A program made the position numbers and the translations under genes. From JACVRW01 sp963733885 (GTDB lineage: Bacteria > Actinomycetota > Thermoleophilia > Solirubrobacterales > Thermoleophilaceae), in contig CAVTES010000009.1 in the NCBI GenBank assembly GCA_963733885.1, forward strand, positions 62,001 through 126,000: a stretch of 64,000 nucleotides of DNA, given 5' to 3'. Of the stretch, positions 41,670 through 51,022 are shown one piece after another. The first letter of the stretch is position 1, and each line of letters begins with the position of its first letter. Below the pieces are notes generated by a model. The model searched no databases. It was given only the letters and a program-made list of their open reading frames with translations, and was not told the DNA's origin.

Positions 41670-42808
41670 CGAGCTGCGTCGCGCCGGAACGGGCGCCGCA
41701 GGAAGCGCCCGATCCGGTAGCCGAGGCGGCCTCGGATGTCGGCGAGCTCCTGCTGGAGCTTCGCTTTGCCCGCTTCGGATGCCGCAAGGGAGCCCCGGAG
41801 CTCGGCCCCCTCGCGCGTCAGCACCTCGACCGTGCCGCGCAGGCTCTCGACCTCCGTCTCGAGGTCGTCCGCCCTGCGGGTCACGTCCGCCAGGCCGGTC
41901 CGGTGCTCGAGCTCGGTCCTGTGGAGCCGCTCGCGCGTCTGCGCCAGGTCGCGCAGCGCATCCTCCCTCAGGGCCGTGGCCGACGCGGCGCGGTCCTCGA
42001 CCTCATTGAGCCGGAGCTCGAGGTCGTGCTGGCGCTGCCGGGCCGCGTCCCGCTGGATCTCCGTGGCCCGCTTCGTCAGCTCCTCCTCCTGGAGCGAGCG
42101 CTCGAGCTCGCGGGAGCCGTCCCGCAGCTCGCCCACCAGGGCGCGCAGGGTCTCCACTGTCTCGTCCTGGTCGGCGAGCCGGCCCTCGGCCACGTGCAGG
42201 GCCCGGCGCCAGACCTGCGGGGCCCGGTCCTTCGCGCTCTCCGCCACGATGCCCGCGTAGCGGTCGACCAGGGCGATCTCGGCGATCGACAGCTTGGACG
42301 ACAGCCGCTCGAGCAGCGCGCTCAGATAGAGCGGCTCCTTGTGGTCCGGATACGGATGGACCCCGTACGGCGTGGTAAGCACGATGCGCCCGCCGGGCCG
42401 AAGCACGCGCCTGGCCTCCTTGAGCAGCTTCCACGGATCAAGCTGGTGCTCGAGCACCTCCCCGAGCAGGACGGCGTCGAAGCTGCGGTCGGGGAACCCC
42501 ACGGCGCGGCCCTCGCCGACCCTGAAGTCAACGCGTTCCCTGACCTCTGCCTCCTCCTCGTCGAGCCGGTCCCGCGCGGCGCGGATCGCCTCGTGCTCGC
42601 GGTCGATGCCGACCACGCGGTGCCCCTCGCGCGCGAGGAGAATGGAGGCGATCCCCTGGCTGCAGCCGATGTCGAGCACATCCGGACCGGTGACCTGCGC
42701 GCACATCCAGTGGACGCGGCGCCGCGAGACTCGCTGGAACTCGCGGCTACCGACCGTGCCCTCGTAGACCTCCGCGATCCGGTCGTGGTCGATCAACAGC
42801 GCCATCAT
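41666..42808 (-). CDS. SAM-dependent methyltransferase with C-terminal coiled coil
   Basis: A 380-residue protein. Residues about 40-150 are a class I methyltransferase: VLDIGCSQGIASILLAREGH (motif I), VVGIDREHEAIRAAR, FDAVLLGEVLEHQLDPWKLL and LRPGGRIVLTTPYG. From about 215 to 360 a long coiled coil follows (ELERSLQEEELTKRATEIQR, ETEVESLRGTVEVLTREGAE). The basic C-terminus (RFLRRPFRRDAAR) ends the protein. The arrangement is known from polysaccharide-assembly methyltransferases (WbbD/WbdD-like chain terminators), but here it is inference. Confidence 0.83.
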   Translation of the reverse strand: MMALLIDHDRIAEVYEGTVGSREFQRVSRRRVHWMCAQVTGPDVLDIGCSQGIASILLAREGHRVVGIDREHEAIRAARDRLDEEEAEVRERVDFRVGEGRAVGFPDRSFDAVLLGEVLEHQLDPWKLLKEARRVLRPGGRIVLTTPYGVHPYPDHKEPLYLSALLERLSSKLSIAEIALVDRYAGIVAESAKDRAPQVWRRALHVAEGRLADQDETVETLRALVGELRDGSRELERSLQEEELTKRATEIQRDAARQRQHDLELRLNEVEDRAASATALREDALRDLAQTRERLHRTELEHRTGLADVTRRADDLETEVESLRGTVEVLTREGAELRGSLAASEAGKAKLQQELADIRGRLGYRIGRFLRRPFRRDAAR

Positions 42809-42868
42809 AGGATCGGCCTAGGAGGGCACGGCGTACCATGCGGGGCACCCAAACGAGGGAGGGCTGTG

Positions 42869-43345
42869 ATGGCTGGCCAGGCAGGCCGGGCGGCGGTTGC
42901 CGAGTTCCTCGAGCGCGAGGGCGTGCCGTACGAGGTGGTGGAGCACGAGCGGACGGAGACCGCGGTGGCGGAGGCGCGAGCCGCCGGCGTGCCGCCCTCC
43001 GACGTGGCGAAGACCGTCGTGGTGCGCGACCACGACGGGGTGCGCCTTGCGGTGATCCCGGCCTCCGAGCGCCTGGACATGCACAAGCTCAAGGAAACGG
43101 TCGGGTCGAAGGGGCTGCGGCTCGTGACCGAGGAGGAGATTGCGGAGGAGTTCGACGACTTCGAGGTTGGTGCAGTGCCCCCGTTCGGGCCCATGCTGCA
43201 CGCGCTCGAGCTGGTGGATCAGCGCCTCCTCGACCACGACCGCATCCTGTGCTCCGGTGGGGACCACGAGCACGGCGTGCTCGTCGATCCGCACGACCTC
43301 GTGCGGGCCGGGCAGGCGCGCGTGGCCGACATCTGCGAGGACTGA
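42869..43345 (+). CDS. YbaK/ProX family aminoacyl-tRNA deacylase
   Basis: A 158-residue editing-domain protein. VAEFLEREGVPYEVVEHERT opens the domain; VAKTVVVRDHDGVRLAVIPA carries the catalytic Lys, followed by LVTEEEIAEEF, VGAVPPFG and the C-terminal HGVLVDPHDLVRAG. Members hydrolyse mischarged Cys-tRNA-Pro, Ala-tRNA-Pro or similar. GAGGGAGGG precedes the ATG. It looks intact, with no operon partner. Confidence 0.88.
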   Translation: MAGQAGRAAVAEFLEREGVPYEVVEHERTETAVAEARAAGVPPSDVAKTVVVRDHDGVRLAVIPASERLDMHKLKETVGSKGLRLVTEEEIAEEFDDFEVGAVPPFGPMLHALELVDQRLLDHDRILCSGGDHEHGVLVDPHDLVRAGQARVADICED

Positions 43346-43404
43346 TCGCCGCCCCTCGAGCCGGTCCGCCGGCGCGTCCGGGCGTCCCCGCTGCCGGCGG
43401 CGGG

Positions 43405-43410
43405 TAATAG
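43405..43410 (+). promoter_or_regulatory. Candidate -10 of leaderless LLM/GH13 operon
   Basis: TAATAG ends 9 nt before the ATG at 43420 and there is no Shine-Dalgarno. The same hexamer lies 8 nt before a short frame at 51589. Confidence 0.4.
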
Positions 43411-43419
43411 CGAGCTGCC

Positions 43420-44382
43420 ATGCCGCTCATCGGCCTCCACTGCTCGCACGAGCAGATACCTCCCAGCCGCCTCCTGACGCACGTGCGCGAGGCCGAGGCC
43501 GCCGGGTTCGGCGCAGCCATGTCCTCCGATCACTTCTCGCCGTGGAGCGAGCGGCAGGGCGAGTCCGGCTTCGCGTGGTCGTTTCTGGGGGCAGCGCTCC
43601 AGGCGACGGCGCTGCCCTTCGGCATCGTCAACGCGCCCGGTCAGCGCTACCACCCGGCGATCGTCGCGCAAGCGGCGGCCACCCTGGCGGAGTTGTTCCC
43701 CGGCCGGCTGTGGGTCGCGCTCGGCACCGGCGAGGCCTCGAACGAGCACATCACCGGTGAGCGCTGGCCTCCGAAATCACAACGCAACGCGCGGCTGCGC
43801 GAATGCGTGGACGTCATGCGGTCCCTGTTCGCCGGCGAGGTGGTGAACCACGAGGGCCTGGTGGTGGTCGACCGGGCACGGCTGTGGACGCTGCCCGCCG
43901 AGCCGCCGAGCCTGGTCGGCGCCGCCGTGAGCGCCGAGACGGCGCGCTGGTGCGGAGGCTGGGCGGACGGGCTGGTCACGATCAACCAGCCCGCGGAGGC
44001 TCTCGAAAGGCTGATCGCCGCATTCCGGGAGGGCGGCGGGGAGGGAAAGCCGCTCTACCTGCAGGTCCACCTCAGCTGGGCCGAGACGGACGAGGAGGCG
44101 GTGCGCATCGCCCACGACCAGTGGCGCACGAACGTGTTCAGCCCACCGCTCTGCTGGGACCTCGAGACGGTCGAGCAGTTCGACCTCGCGGCGGCGCACG
44201 TGCGCCCGGAGGACCTGCACCAGGCGGTGCTGGTATCCGCCGACCCGGCTCGGCACGTCGCCTGGCTGCGCGAGCTCGCCGAGCTGGGGTTCGAGCAGAT
44301 CCACCTGCACCACGTCGGCCAGGACCTGCGCCCGTTCATCGAGACCTTCGGCGAGCGGGTTCTGCCCGAGCTGCCGGCATGA
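43420..44382 (+). CDS. LLM class oxidoreductase (TIGR03885-like)
   Basis: A 320-residue luciferase-like protein: MPLIGLHCSHEQIPPSRLLT, FGAAMSSDHFSPWSERQGES, FPGRLWVALGTGEASNEHIT and GEVVNHEGLVVVDRARLWTL. It belongs to the F420/flavin LLM group that includes glucose-6-phosphate dehydrogenase-like members. Its stop overlaps the start of the GH13 gene (ATGA), indicating an operon in which the two proteins probably act together, for example in sugar or trehalose metabolism. The substrate is not known. Confidence 0.87.
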   Translation: MPLIGLHCSHEQIPPSRLLTHVREAEAAGFGAAMSSDHFSPWSERQGESGFAWSFLGAALQATALPFGIVNAPGQRYHPAIVAQAAATLAELFPGRLWVALGTGEASNEHITGERWPPKSQRNARLRECVDVMRSLFAGEVVNHEGLVVVDRARLWTLPAEPPSLVGAAVSAETARWCGGWADGLVTINQPAEALERLIAAFREGGGEGKPLYLQVHLSWAETDEEAVRIAHDQWRTNVFSPPLCWDLETVEQFDLAAAHVRPEDLHQAVLVSADPARHVAWLRELAELGFEQIHLHHVGQDLRPFIETFGERVLPELPA

Positions 44383-46034
44383 AGCGCAAGGTGACCAGCG
44401 ACGTCTGGTGGAAGAACGTCGTCATCTACTGCCTGGACGTGGAGACCTTCCTGGACGCCGACGGCGACGGCACTGGTGACCTGACTGGCCTGGGAGCGAG
44501 GATCGACTACCTGGCGGGACTCGGGGTCGGCTGCCTCTGGCTGATGCCGTTCATGCCGTCCCGTCAGCGCGACGACGGCTACGACATCGTCGACTTCTAC
44601 GGCGTCGACCCCAGGCTCGGGACGCTCGGCGATCTGGTCGAGCTCGTACGTACGGCCGGAGACCGCGGGATGCGCGTCGTGGCCGACCTGGTCATGAACC
44701 ACACCTCCGACCAGCATCCGTGGTTCCGGGACGCGCGACGCGGGCCCGAGTCGCCTTTCCACGAGTTCTACGTGTGGAGCAACGAGAAGCCCGACGAGAA
44801 GCCCGGGGATGTGGTCTTCCCCGATCAGGAGCGCTCCAACTGGGCCTTCGACGAGGAGGCGGGGCGCTGGTACCTGCACCGCTTCTACTCGCACCAGCCG
44901 GACCTGAACGTGTCGAACCCGGAGGTCCGCGACGAGATCGCACAGGTCGCGGGCTTCTGGCTCGAGCAGGGGCTCAGCGGGTTCCGCGTGGACGCCGTCC
45001 CGTTCCTGATCGAGCCCATCGGCTTGCCGGAGGACGCGGTGCAGGATCCACACGAGCTGCTCCGCGACTTGCGCGGGTTCATCGGCAGGCGCAGGGGGGA
45101 GGCCGTGCTGCTCGGCGAGGTCAACCTTGCGCCCGACCAGCAGCGCGAGTTCTTCGGCGACGAGGGTGGAGACGAGCTGCAGCTGATCCTTTCCTTCACT
45201 GTCAACCAGGCGATGTTCCTGGCGCTGGCGCGGGAGGAGGCGGCGCCGCTGGCGTCGGCCCTGGAGGCGCTCCCTCCCATCCCCGAGGACTGCCAGTGGG
45301 CCAACTTCGTCCGCAATCACGACGAGCTGACGCTCGACAAGCTCACGGATGACGAGCGCCAGGAGGTCTTCGCGGCGTTCGGGCCTGACGAGGAGATGCA
45401 GCTTTACGGCCGCGGGCTGCGACGGCGGCTCCCCACCATGCTGGGGGGCGACCAGCGTCGCATCCGCATGGTCTATTCGCTCGCCTTCTCGCTGCCGGGC
45501 ACCCCGGTGCTGTTCTACGGCGAGGAGATCGGGATGGCCGAAAACCTCGCCATCGAGGGGCGCTACAGCGTCCGGGCGCCCATGCAGTGGTCCGACGAGC
45601 CGCAGGGAGGATTCACCACGAGCGGCGAGGCTTGCCGTCCGGTCGTGGAGGACGGTCCGTTCGGTATCCGCGAGGTCAACGTGGCGCGTCAGCGCCACGA
45701 TCCCCATGCCCTGCTCAACTGGATGGAGCGTCTGACCCGCCGCCGGCGCGAGTGCCCGGAGCTCGGCTGGGGGCGCTGGACTCTGCTCGACCCCGGCGAT
45801 CCCGCCGTCTTCGCTCACCGAGCCGACTGGGACGGCTCCACGGTGGTGGCGGTTCACAACCTAGGCGGCCGCGACGCCAGAGCCCGGCTGGAGCTCGGCG
45901 AGGACGGCGCGCTGATCGACCTCTTTCAGGACGAGGAGCACCGCCTCGAGGGCGGCTCGGTCACGCTGGCGCTGCGTCCCTACGACGCCCGCTGGTTCCG
46001 CATCCGCCGCCCCGGACAGCGCCTCCCGCCGTAG
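44379..46034 (+). CDS. GH13 alpha-amylase family protein (trehalose synthase-like)
   Basis: A 551-residue GH13 enzyme with the four conserved regions: VVADLVMNHTS (I), SGFRVDAVPF with the nucleophile Asp (II), VLLGEVNL with the acid/base Glu (III) and NFVRNHDELTLD with the transition-state Asp (IV). A C-terminal beta domain starts near RREC. It resembles maltose-trehalose isomerase (TreS, GH13_16) and oligo-1,6-glucosidases. No signal peptide, so cytoplasmic. Coupled to the LLM gene. Confidence 0.87.
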   Translation: MKRKVTSDVWWKNVVIYCLDVETFLDADGDGTGDLTGLGARIDYLAGLGVGCLWLMPFMPSRQRDDGYDIVDFYGVDPRLGTLGDLVELVRTAGDRGMRVVADLVMNHTSDQHPWFRDARRGPESPFHEFYVWSNEKPDEKPGDVVFPDQERSNWAFDEEAGRWYLHRFYSHQPDLNVSNPEVRDEIAQVAGFWLEQGLSGFRVDAVPFLIEPIGLPEDAVQDPHELLRDLRGFIGRRRGEAVLLGEVNLAPDQQREFFGDEGGDELQLILSFTVNQAMFLALAREEAAPLASALEALPPIPEDCQWANFVRNHDELTLDKLTDDERQEVFAAFGPDEEMQLYGRGLRRRLPTMLGGDQRRIRMVYSLAFSLPGTPVLFYGEEIGMAENLAIEGRYSVRAPMQWSDEPQGGFTTSGEACRPVVEDGPFGIREVNVARQRHDPHALLNWMERLTRRRRECPELGWGRWTLLDPGDPAVFAHRADWDGSTVVAVHNLGGRDARARLELGEDGALIDLFQDEEHRLEGGSVTLALRPYDARWFRIRRPGQRLPP

Positions 46035-46035
46035 A

Positions 46036-46944
46036 TCAGGACAGGAAGCGGTTCATCCTGCGGAGCCAGTCGCGCTGGTGCTGGAACAGGAAGCCGTGGC
46101 CCGCGTCGGGGTAGATCTTCATGCGGGCTCGCCGCAGGTGCCGGCCGAGGTAGCGCTGGTTCGGCACGGGGAGGACGGGGTCCAGCTCGCCTCCGCCGAC
46201 CAGCACCGGCAGCCTCAGCCGAGACAGCGGGCGTCCCGTCGGATCGCCCCCGATGAGCCAGCTCGCGCTCGCCCCGAACTGCGCCTGGGCGACCTCGGGC
46301 GGCGCTGCCGGGCTGGCGCTCGGGTAGGAGGTGATCCCGCGCGCGAACGCCTCGCCCGCCGTGGGATCGGTCGGGAAGAGGGCTGCAGAGAGGGTGGCTT
46401 GGGCCGTTGCGGGGTCGGTCAGATCGGCGATCACGTCCGCCGCCGGAGGGGTCGCTTTGCCGTTCCCCGGCGCGGTGGCGCACAGCACGAGGCGCCGCAC
46501 GCGCCGCGGATGCTGGCGGGCGAGCGACTGGGCGATCATCCCGCCCATCGACCACCCGAGCACGTCCGGACGCCCAAGGCGCAGCGCGCGAATCAGCGCG
46601 GATGTCCTCCGGGCCATGCGGCCGATCGTCAGCGGACCGCGGCCGGCGCTGCTTCGCCGGATGCCTTCGTTGTCGAAGACGATGACTCGCCTGCGGGCCG
46701 CCAGGGCGTCGACGAAGCTGGGCGGCCAGGCGTCCATCGAGCCCGACAACCCCATGATCATCACCAGCGGCGGACCTTCGCCGACCGAGCGGTAGCCGAC
46801 GGTGCCCTTCCCCGCCTGAACCGTGCGGATCGGCACGTCGGTGATCGAGCGAGGCTGGGCGGCGAGCGCCGACCCGGGCAGCACGAGGATGAGGACTAGT
46901 GCGAGCGCGATGACGCGCCAGGGGTTCATGCCGAGGCCGGCCAT
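46036..46944 (-). CDS. Exported alpha/beta hydrolase
   Basis: A 302-residue protein with a signal peptide (VIALALVLILVLPGSALA) and an alpha/beta-hydrolase fold: MIMGLSGSMDAW (oxyanion), LGWSMGGMIAQSLA with the nucleophile Ser, GGGELDPVLPV with the Asp and DAGHGFLFQHQ with the His. It is probably an extracellular esterase or lipase-like enzyme. Its stop and that of the GH13 gene converge with no gap. Divergent from the Ppx gene. Confidence 0.85.
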   Translation of the reverse strand: MAGLGMNPWRVIALALVLILVLPGSALAAQPRSITDVPIRTVQAGKGTVGYRSVGEGPPLVMIMGLSGSMDAWPPSFVDALAARRRVIVFDNEGIRRSSAGRGPLTIGRMARRTSALIRALRLGRPDVLGWSMGGMIAQSLARQHPRRVRRLVLCATAPGNGKATPPAADVIADLTDPATAQATLSAALFPTDPTAGEAFARGITSYPSASPAAPPEVAQAQFGASASWLIGGDPTGRPLSRLRLPVLVGGGELDPVLPVPNQRYLGRHLRRARMKIYPDAGHGFLFQHQRDWLRRMNRFLS

Positions 46945-46953
46945 GCCACCTCC

Positions 46954-47011
46954 ACCTTAGGGTGGACGTTTACACGGCTCCAACAGGTGGGTCCGGTGCG
47001 GCGCCTACGAT
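46954..47011. promoter_or_regulatory. Divergent leaderless promoter region
   Basis: On the minus strand TAAGGT (46954-46959) ends 9 nt before the hydrolase ATG, with TTGGAG 18 bp further upstream. On the plus strand TACGAT (47006-47011) ends 7 nt before the Ppx ATG. Both genes share this 74-bp gap. Confidence 0.45.
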
Positions 47012-47018
47012 CGCGGCC

Positions 47019-48629
47019 ATGGCAGGGTTCCCTGCATCTCGGCCGGCCGGGTCTCCGACCGAGCGGTCGCCCGCTCTCGCCGTGCTCACGGGTGGCGAGC
47101 ACGCGCATGTGCCGGAGCCGCGCGACGCCGCCGTGATCGACCTCGGGTCGAACTCGTGGCGCCTTGTCGTATACCGCTACCTGCCCGGCGGCTGGTGGCG
47201 TCGAACGGGTCAGCTGCAGGAGCCCGTGCGGATCGCCGAGGGCCTCGCCGCCTCCGGCCGGCTCGGCCCGGCCGCGGTCGCGCGCGGACTCGAAACGCTC
47301 AGGCTGTTCGCGCGCTACTGCCGCGCGCGGCGGGTGGGGCCCGACCAGGTCGAGGCCGTCGCGACCAGCGCGGTGCGCGACGCGGCCAATCGTGACGATC
47401 TGCTCTCGCCCGCGCGCGCGGCCACCGGCTTCGACATCCGCGTCCTGACGGCGGAGCAGGAGGCCCACAGCGCCTACCTCGCCGCGGTTAACTCGAGCAC
47501 GCTGACCGACGGCACCGTCCTCGACCTGGGCGGCGGCAGCCTCCAGCTAGTCGCGGTCAGCGGGCGGCGGGCGCGCGCGTATGGCTCCTGGCCGCTGGGG
47601 GCCGTGCGAGTGACCGAGCGGCTGCTCCCGGGGAGCGGACCCGTCTCGCGCAAGGACCTGAAGCGCGCGCGGGCCGCGGCGCGTGCGGAGCTGGCCGACG
47701 CCGTGTGGCTCGACCGGACCGGCCCGCGGCTCGTCGCGGTCGGCGGTGCGGCGCGCAACCTGGCGACGGCCACCCAGCGCGCGCGCGGCCTCGACCGGGC
47801 CGGCATCCAGGGACATGTCATCGGTGCGGACAAGCTGCGCGGGCTTGTCACCGAGCTGGCGCGACTGCCCGCTTCCGGGCGCGCCCTGCCGGGCATCAAG
47901 CCGTCCCGCGCCGACATCATCCTCGCCGCCGCCGTGGTGCTCGACGCGGTAGTCGACCTCGGCGGGTTCGACGGGATCGAGGTCACGCGAGCCGGGCTGC
48001 GCGAGGGTGTGTTCTTCGAGCGGCGTCTCTTCGCGGGACGGTCGCCTTTGGTGCACGACGTCCGGGCGGCCTCGGTTCGCGATCTCGCCGTGCTCCACGG
48101 GGCCTGCCTGCGGCACGCCGAGCACGTGGCGGACCTCGCGGTACAGCTGCACAACTCACTCGTGGCCGCGGGCGTGATCGCCCCCGCCGCTGATGAGCGA
48201 GCGCTCCTGCGGGCGGCGGCCACGCTGCACGACCTCGGCATGACGATCGGCTACGACGGGCACCAGGGCCACTCCCACTACCTGATCCTCAGCGCCGGGC
48301 TCCCCGGTTTCGGGCCGCGCGAGCTTGCGCTGATCGCCCAGACCGTCCGCTATCACCGCAAAGGCATGCCCGACCTCGACGAGCTGAGTGCCTTCGCCGG
48401 GCGCGGGGACCGCGAGCTGGTTCAGCGCTGCGCGCTGCTCGTGCGGCTGGCCGAGCTCCTCGAGAGCGGGGAGGACCAGTCAGTTCGCCAGGCCCGGCTG
48501 GAGCCCGACGGCGACGACGGCCTCCGCCTCCGGCTGCAGGGAGACGACAGTCTGGCTCGATGGTGCGCCCGGCGGCAGATGGGCGAGGAGGCGTTCCGCC
48601 GGGTCTTCGGCCGCCGGCTGGTCGCCTGA
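47019..48629 (+). CDS. Ppx/GppA-family exopolyphosphatase with C-terminal HD domain
   Basis: A 536-residue protein. The N-terminal ASKHA-type domain has VIDLGSNSWRLVVYRY (phosphate-1 loop), EAVATSAVRDAANRDDL, VLDLGGGSLQLVAVSG (phosphate-2 loop) and LVAVGGAARNLA. The C-terminal part is an HD-like domain with ATLHDLGMTIGYDGHQGHSH. Such enzymes release phosphate from polyphosphate or hydrolyse pppGpp. The downstream convergent genes are a ParA-like ATPase and a CHAD protein, the latter a polyphosphate-binding domain, so the locus looks devoted to polyphosphate. Confidence 0.88.
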   Translation: MAGFPASRPAGSPTERSPALAVLTGGEHAHVPEPRDAAVIDLGSNSWRLVVYRYLPGGWWRRTGQLQEPVRIAEGLAASGRLGPAAVARGLETLRLFARYCRARRVGPDQVEAVATSAVRDAANRDDLLSPARAATGFDIRVLTAEQEAHSAYLAAVNSSTLTDGTVLDLGGGSLQLVAVSGRRARAYGSWPLGAVRVTERLLPGSGPVSRKDLKRARAAARAELADAVWLDRTGPRLVAVGGAARNLATATQRARGLDRAGIQGHVIGADKLRGLVTELARLPASGRALPGIKPSRADIILAAAVVLDAVVDLGGFDGIEVTRAGLREGVFFERRLFAGRSPLVHDVRAASVRDLAVLHGACLRHAEHVADLAVQLHNSLVAAGVIAPAADERALLRAAATLHDLGMTIGYDGHQGHSHYLILSAGLPGFGPRELALIAQTVRYHRKGMPDLDELSAFAGRGDRELVQRCALLVRLAELLESGEDQSVRQARLEPDGDDGLRLRLQGDDSLARWCARRQMGEEAFRRVFGRRLVA

Positions 48630-48632
48630 TTT

Positions 48633-48655
48633 AGAGGCTGCCTCAAGCAGCCTCT
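48633..48655. terminator. Bidirectional hairpin terminator
   Basis: AGAGGCTGC (48633-48641) pairs perfectly with GCAGCCTCT (48647-48655) around a 5-nt loop. It lies between the convergent Ppx and ParA-like genes and overlaps the ParA stop codon. Only two Ts follow, as is usual at this G+C content. Confidence 0.7.
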
Positions 48656-49407
48656 TACCGGCCGCCGTCCAGCACTCCCCGCACCTCGGACCACAGTGCG
48701 CCGTAGGCCTTCGCCGCGGAGGTGCGCGGATGGCTGAGCACAACCGGCGCCCGGCGCGGCCCCATCAGCTCCACGACGCTCGCCGAGGGCACGACCACCT
48801 CGCCAACGCCGTTGGTGTCGCCGGGCAGCGTGGAGACGATCTCGCGGTGCAGGCGCTTGCGCCGGTCGACCATCGAGAAGAACGCGAGCACCTCCGGGGA
48901 ACGCGTCGGCTGATCGTCCAGGAAGGCGCGTAACTGCTCGAGGGTTCGGACCGACAGCGTGGAGGGCACGAGCGGCACGAGCAGCAGGTCGGCGGCGTCG
49001 AAGACGCTCTCAGACACCAGCGAGATCGACGGGGCGCAGTCGAGGATTGCGAGGTCGTACCGGTCCTCCAGCGACGCCAGCACCCGGCCGACCCCGCGCA
49101 GCGGCTTCTTCGCCTTGTCGAGCACGAGGTCGAGGTGGCGATACGAGAAGTCCGCCGGCAGCAGATCGAGCCCCTCCACGTCGGTTCCCTTCAGGACGTC
49201 GAGAGGGTCGCGCCGCCCGCGCACCAGTTTCCGCCCACCGCCCTTGACCTTCGGCTTCACCCGGAGCAGGAAGGAGGCGGCCCCCTGGGGGTCGAGGTCC
49301 CAGAGCAGGGTGCGATGGCCGGCGCAAGCGGCCAGTGCGCCGAGATTGACGGCCGCGGAGGTCTTTCCCACCCCGCCCTTGATCGAGTATGTGGCGACGA
49401 TCTTCAC
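48655..49407 (-). CDS. ParA/MinD-family ATPase (orphan, CHAD-linked)
   Basis: A 250-residue ParA-type ATPase with the deviant Walker A KGGVGKTSAAVNL, Walker A' LLWDLDPQGAASF and Walker B LAILDCAPSISLVS. There is no ParB gene next to it; instead its start overlaps by 4 nt the end of a CYTH/CHAD gene. ParA/MinD proteins position plasmids, chromosomes, carboxysomes and other large cargoes on the nucleoid with a partner protein. The coupling to a CHAD protein suggests the cargo could be polyphosphate granules (inference). Confidence 0.85.
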   Translation of the reverse strand: MKIVATYSIKGGVGKTSAAVNLGALAACAGHRTLLWDLDPQGAASFLLRVKPKVKGGGRKLVRGRRDPLDVLKGTDVEGLDLLPADFSYRHLDLVLDKAKKPLRGVGRVLASLEDRYDLAILDCAPSISLVSESVFDAADLLLVPLVPSTLSVRTLEQLRAFLDDQPTRSPEVLAFFSMVDRRKRLHREIVSTLPGDTNGVGEVVVPSASVVELMGPRRAPVVLSHPRTSAAKAYGALWSEVRGVLDGGR

Positions 49408-50993
49408 GCCGGGTCTGCCTTCGGGAAGGTCGCGCGCATGACGTCCCGCCGCTCCTCTGACGCGAACACCTCGAAACGCTCGGCGAAGGCGTGGCGCGCC
49501 GCGGCCTGATCGGCGCGCAGGGCCTCGACCACGAGCCCGACGCCCATCAGGGCCCGAGGCCCACCCGGCTCGGCCGCGAGGTCGTCGCCCATCCCTCGCA
49601 GCAGCTCAGCCTGGACGGCGCGGTCCTGGAACCGGCCGAGCACGTCCTGGAAGCCCTTGAGGGCCGAGACCATCGACTTGACCACCGAGCTTGGGAACAG
49701 GTCGCCGAACAGCTCGAGCAGGTAGCGGAGCTCCTTGCCGCGCTTCCGGAGGTCGTGAAGCGCCTCCGCCGGGCTCTCGTCGTCGATCCGGAGGCCGTCG
49801 CGGACCATCCGGCGGTACACGGATCGGATTCGGTCTGCCGCCACTGCCTCAATCGGCATTGCGGCACGAGGCCGGTCGGCCGCGGGGTCGGCATGGGGCC
49901 TGCCCTCGGCCAGCGCTCGCCACTCGACCAGGCACTCCGCGAAGCGGCGGCCGCGCAGCCCGCGCCGCAGGGGGCTGAGCGCTCCGGCGCGCCGTCGGGA
50001 GAGCAGTGCGTGCAGCGGGGCGAGGTCGGCGCCGCGCTCGTGGGGGAGCGCCGCCGTCAGCTCGCCCCATTCGAGGAGCTGCACGTCGAGGTCGCGGACC
50101 GGGCCGGTGAGCGCTTGCACCCAGCGGAGCTCCGCCCGCAGGTGCGCGCGCTGGGTGGGCGGATGCACCCCACGCATCTCGCGAAGCACGGACCGAGCCC
50201 GCCGGACAGATACGCGCAGGTCGTGGAGGAACTCGGTGTCGAGGTCGTCGAGGGTCCCCGGCAGGTTCGCCTCGGCTATGTCGGCGAGGCGCGAGAGCAC
50301 CGCCCCCGCCGCCTCCTCGGCGGGCGTCCCGCGCGCCAGCTTCACGCCGACCTTCGACGAGGTCCAGCCGGCGCGGGCTCCGGCCAGCTCCGCCGCTTCG
50401 TCGAACAGCGGCACCGGCGCGGGGGCCAGCCCGAGTTTCCCCGTCAGCTCGCGCGCCACCCGGTCGAACGCCTTGTCGTACCCGAGCACGGGCCGCACCG
50501 TCAGGCGCGGCGCGAGGGCGGCCCGAGCGCGTCCGTCGGCCGTTACCTCCGCCTCCTCCAGCTCGAGCCGCACCACGGTCTTGGCGTCATCGTTCAGCAC
50601 GGCCACCGGTCGTGTCCGGCTGCGCACACGCACGATCGGCAGCAGCGCGCGCACGCCGATCACCTCGGCGAGCCGGTCACGCACCGGCCCGGCCGGCAGC
50701 TCGTCGGCGAGGTGCCGCGGCGCGGAAGCCACATTTGCCGTTCGCGGGGGGCCCCCGGCCTCGTGCAGTGTCAGCGTTCTCGAGACGGCGCGCCCGGAGG
50801 AGAGGTCCGCGGAGAGGCCTGCTGCGCGCAGGCGACCGTCGAAGGTGTCGAGAAGCACCCGGTCGAGCGTCCTCGGCCTGCTGACCTTCACCTCGAGATG
50901 GTCGGCCAACCGGTCAGCGAGGGCGGCACCGTCCAGGGATGCCGGCAGCACAAGCTCGAGCCCCGCGGACCGCACGGGCGGTAAGTCTGCCAC
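49404..50993 (-). CDS. CYTH-like and CHAD domain protein
   Basis: A 529-residue protein. The N-terminal about 230 residues contain a CYTH/triphosphate-tunnel-like domain (LDRVLLDTFDGRLRAAGLSA, VRLELEEAEVTADG, PRLTVRPVLGYDKAFDRVAR). The C-terminal part is a CHAD domain: FLHDLRVSVRRARSVLREMR, LRWVQALTGPVRDLDVQLLE and ALHDLRKRGKELRYLLELFG, whose conserved His/Arg/Lys bind polyphosphate. It is translated from a GTG and overlaps the ParA-like gene by 4 nt, divergent from a SixA phosphatase gene 29 nt away. Confidence 0.85.
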   Translation of the reverse strand: MADLPPVRSAGLELVLPASLDGAALADRLADHLEVKVSRPRTLDRVLLDTFDGRLRAAGLSADLSSGRAVSRTLTLHEAGGPPRTANVASAPRHLADELPAGPVRDRLAEVIGVRALLPIVRVRSRTRPVAVLNDDAKTVVRLELEEAEVTADGRARAALAPRLTVRPVLGYDKAFDRVARELTGKLGLAPAPVPLFDEAAELAGARAGWTSSKVGVKLARGTPAEEAAGAVLSRLADIAEANLPGTLDDLDTEFLHDLRVSVRRARSVLREMRGVHPPTQRAHLRAELRWVQALTGPVRDLDVQLLEWGELTAALPHERGADLAPLHALLSRRRAGALSPLRRGLRGRRFAECLVEWRALAEGRPHADPAADRPRAAMPIEAVAADRIRSVYRRMVRDGLRIDDESPAEALHDLRKRGKELRYLLELFGDLFPSSVVKSMVSALKGFQDVLGRFQDRAVQAELLRGMGDDLAAEPGGPRALMGVGLVVEALRADQAAARHAFAERFEVFASEERRDVMRATFPKADPA

Positions 50994-51022
50994 GCACTCG
51001 GTTCGGGCAAGATACCGGTGCG

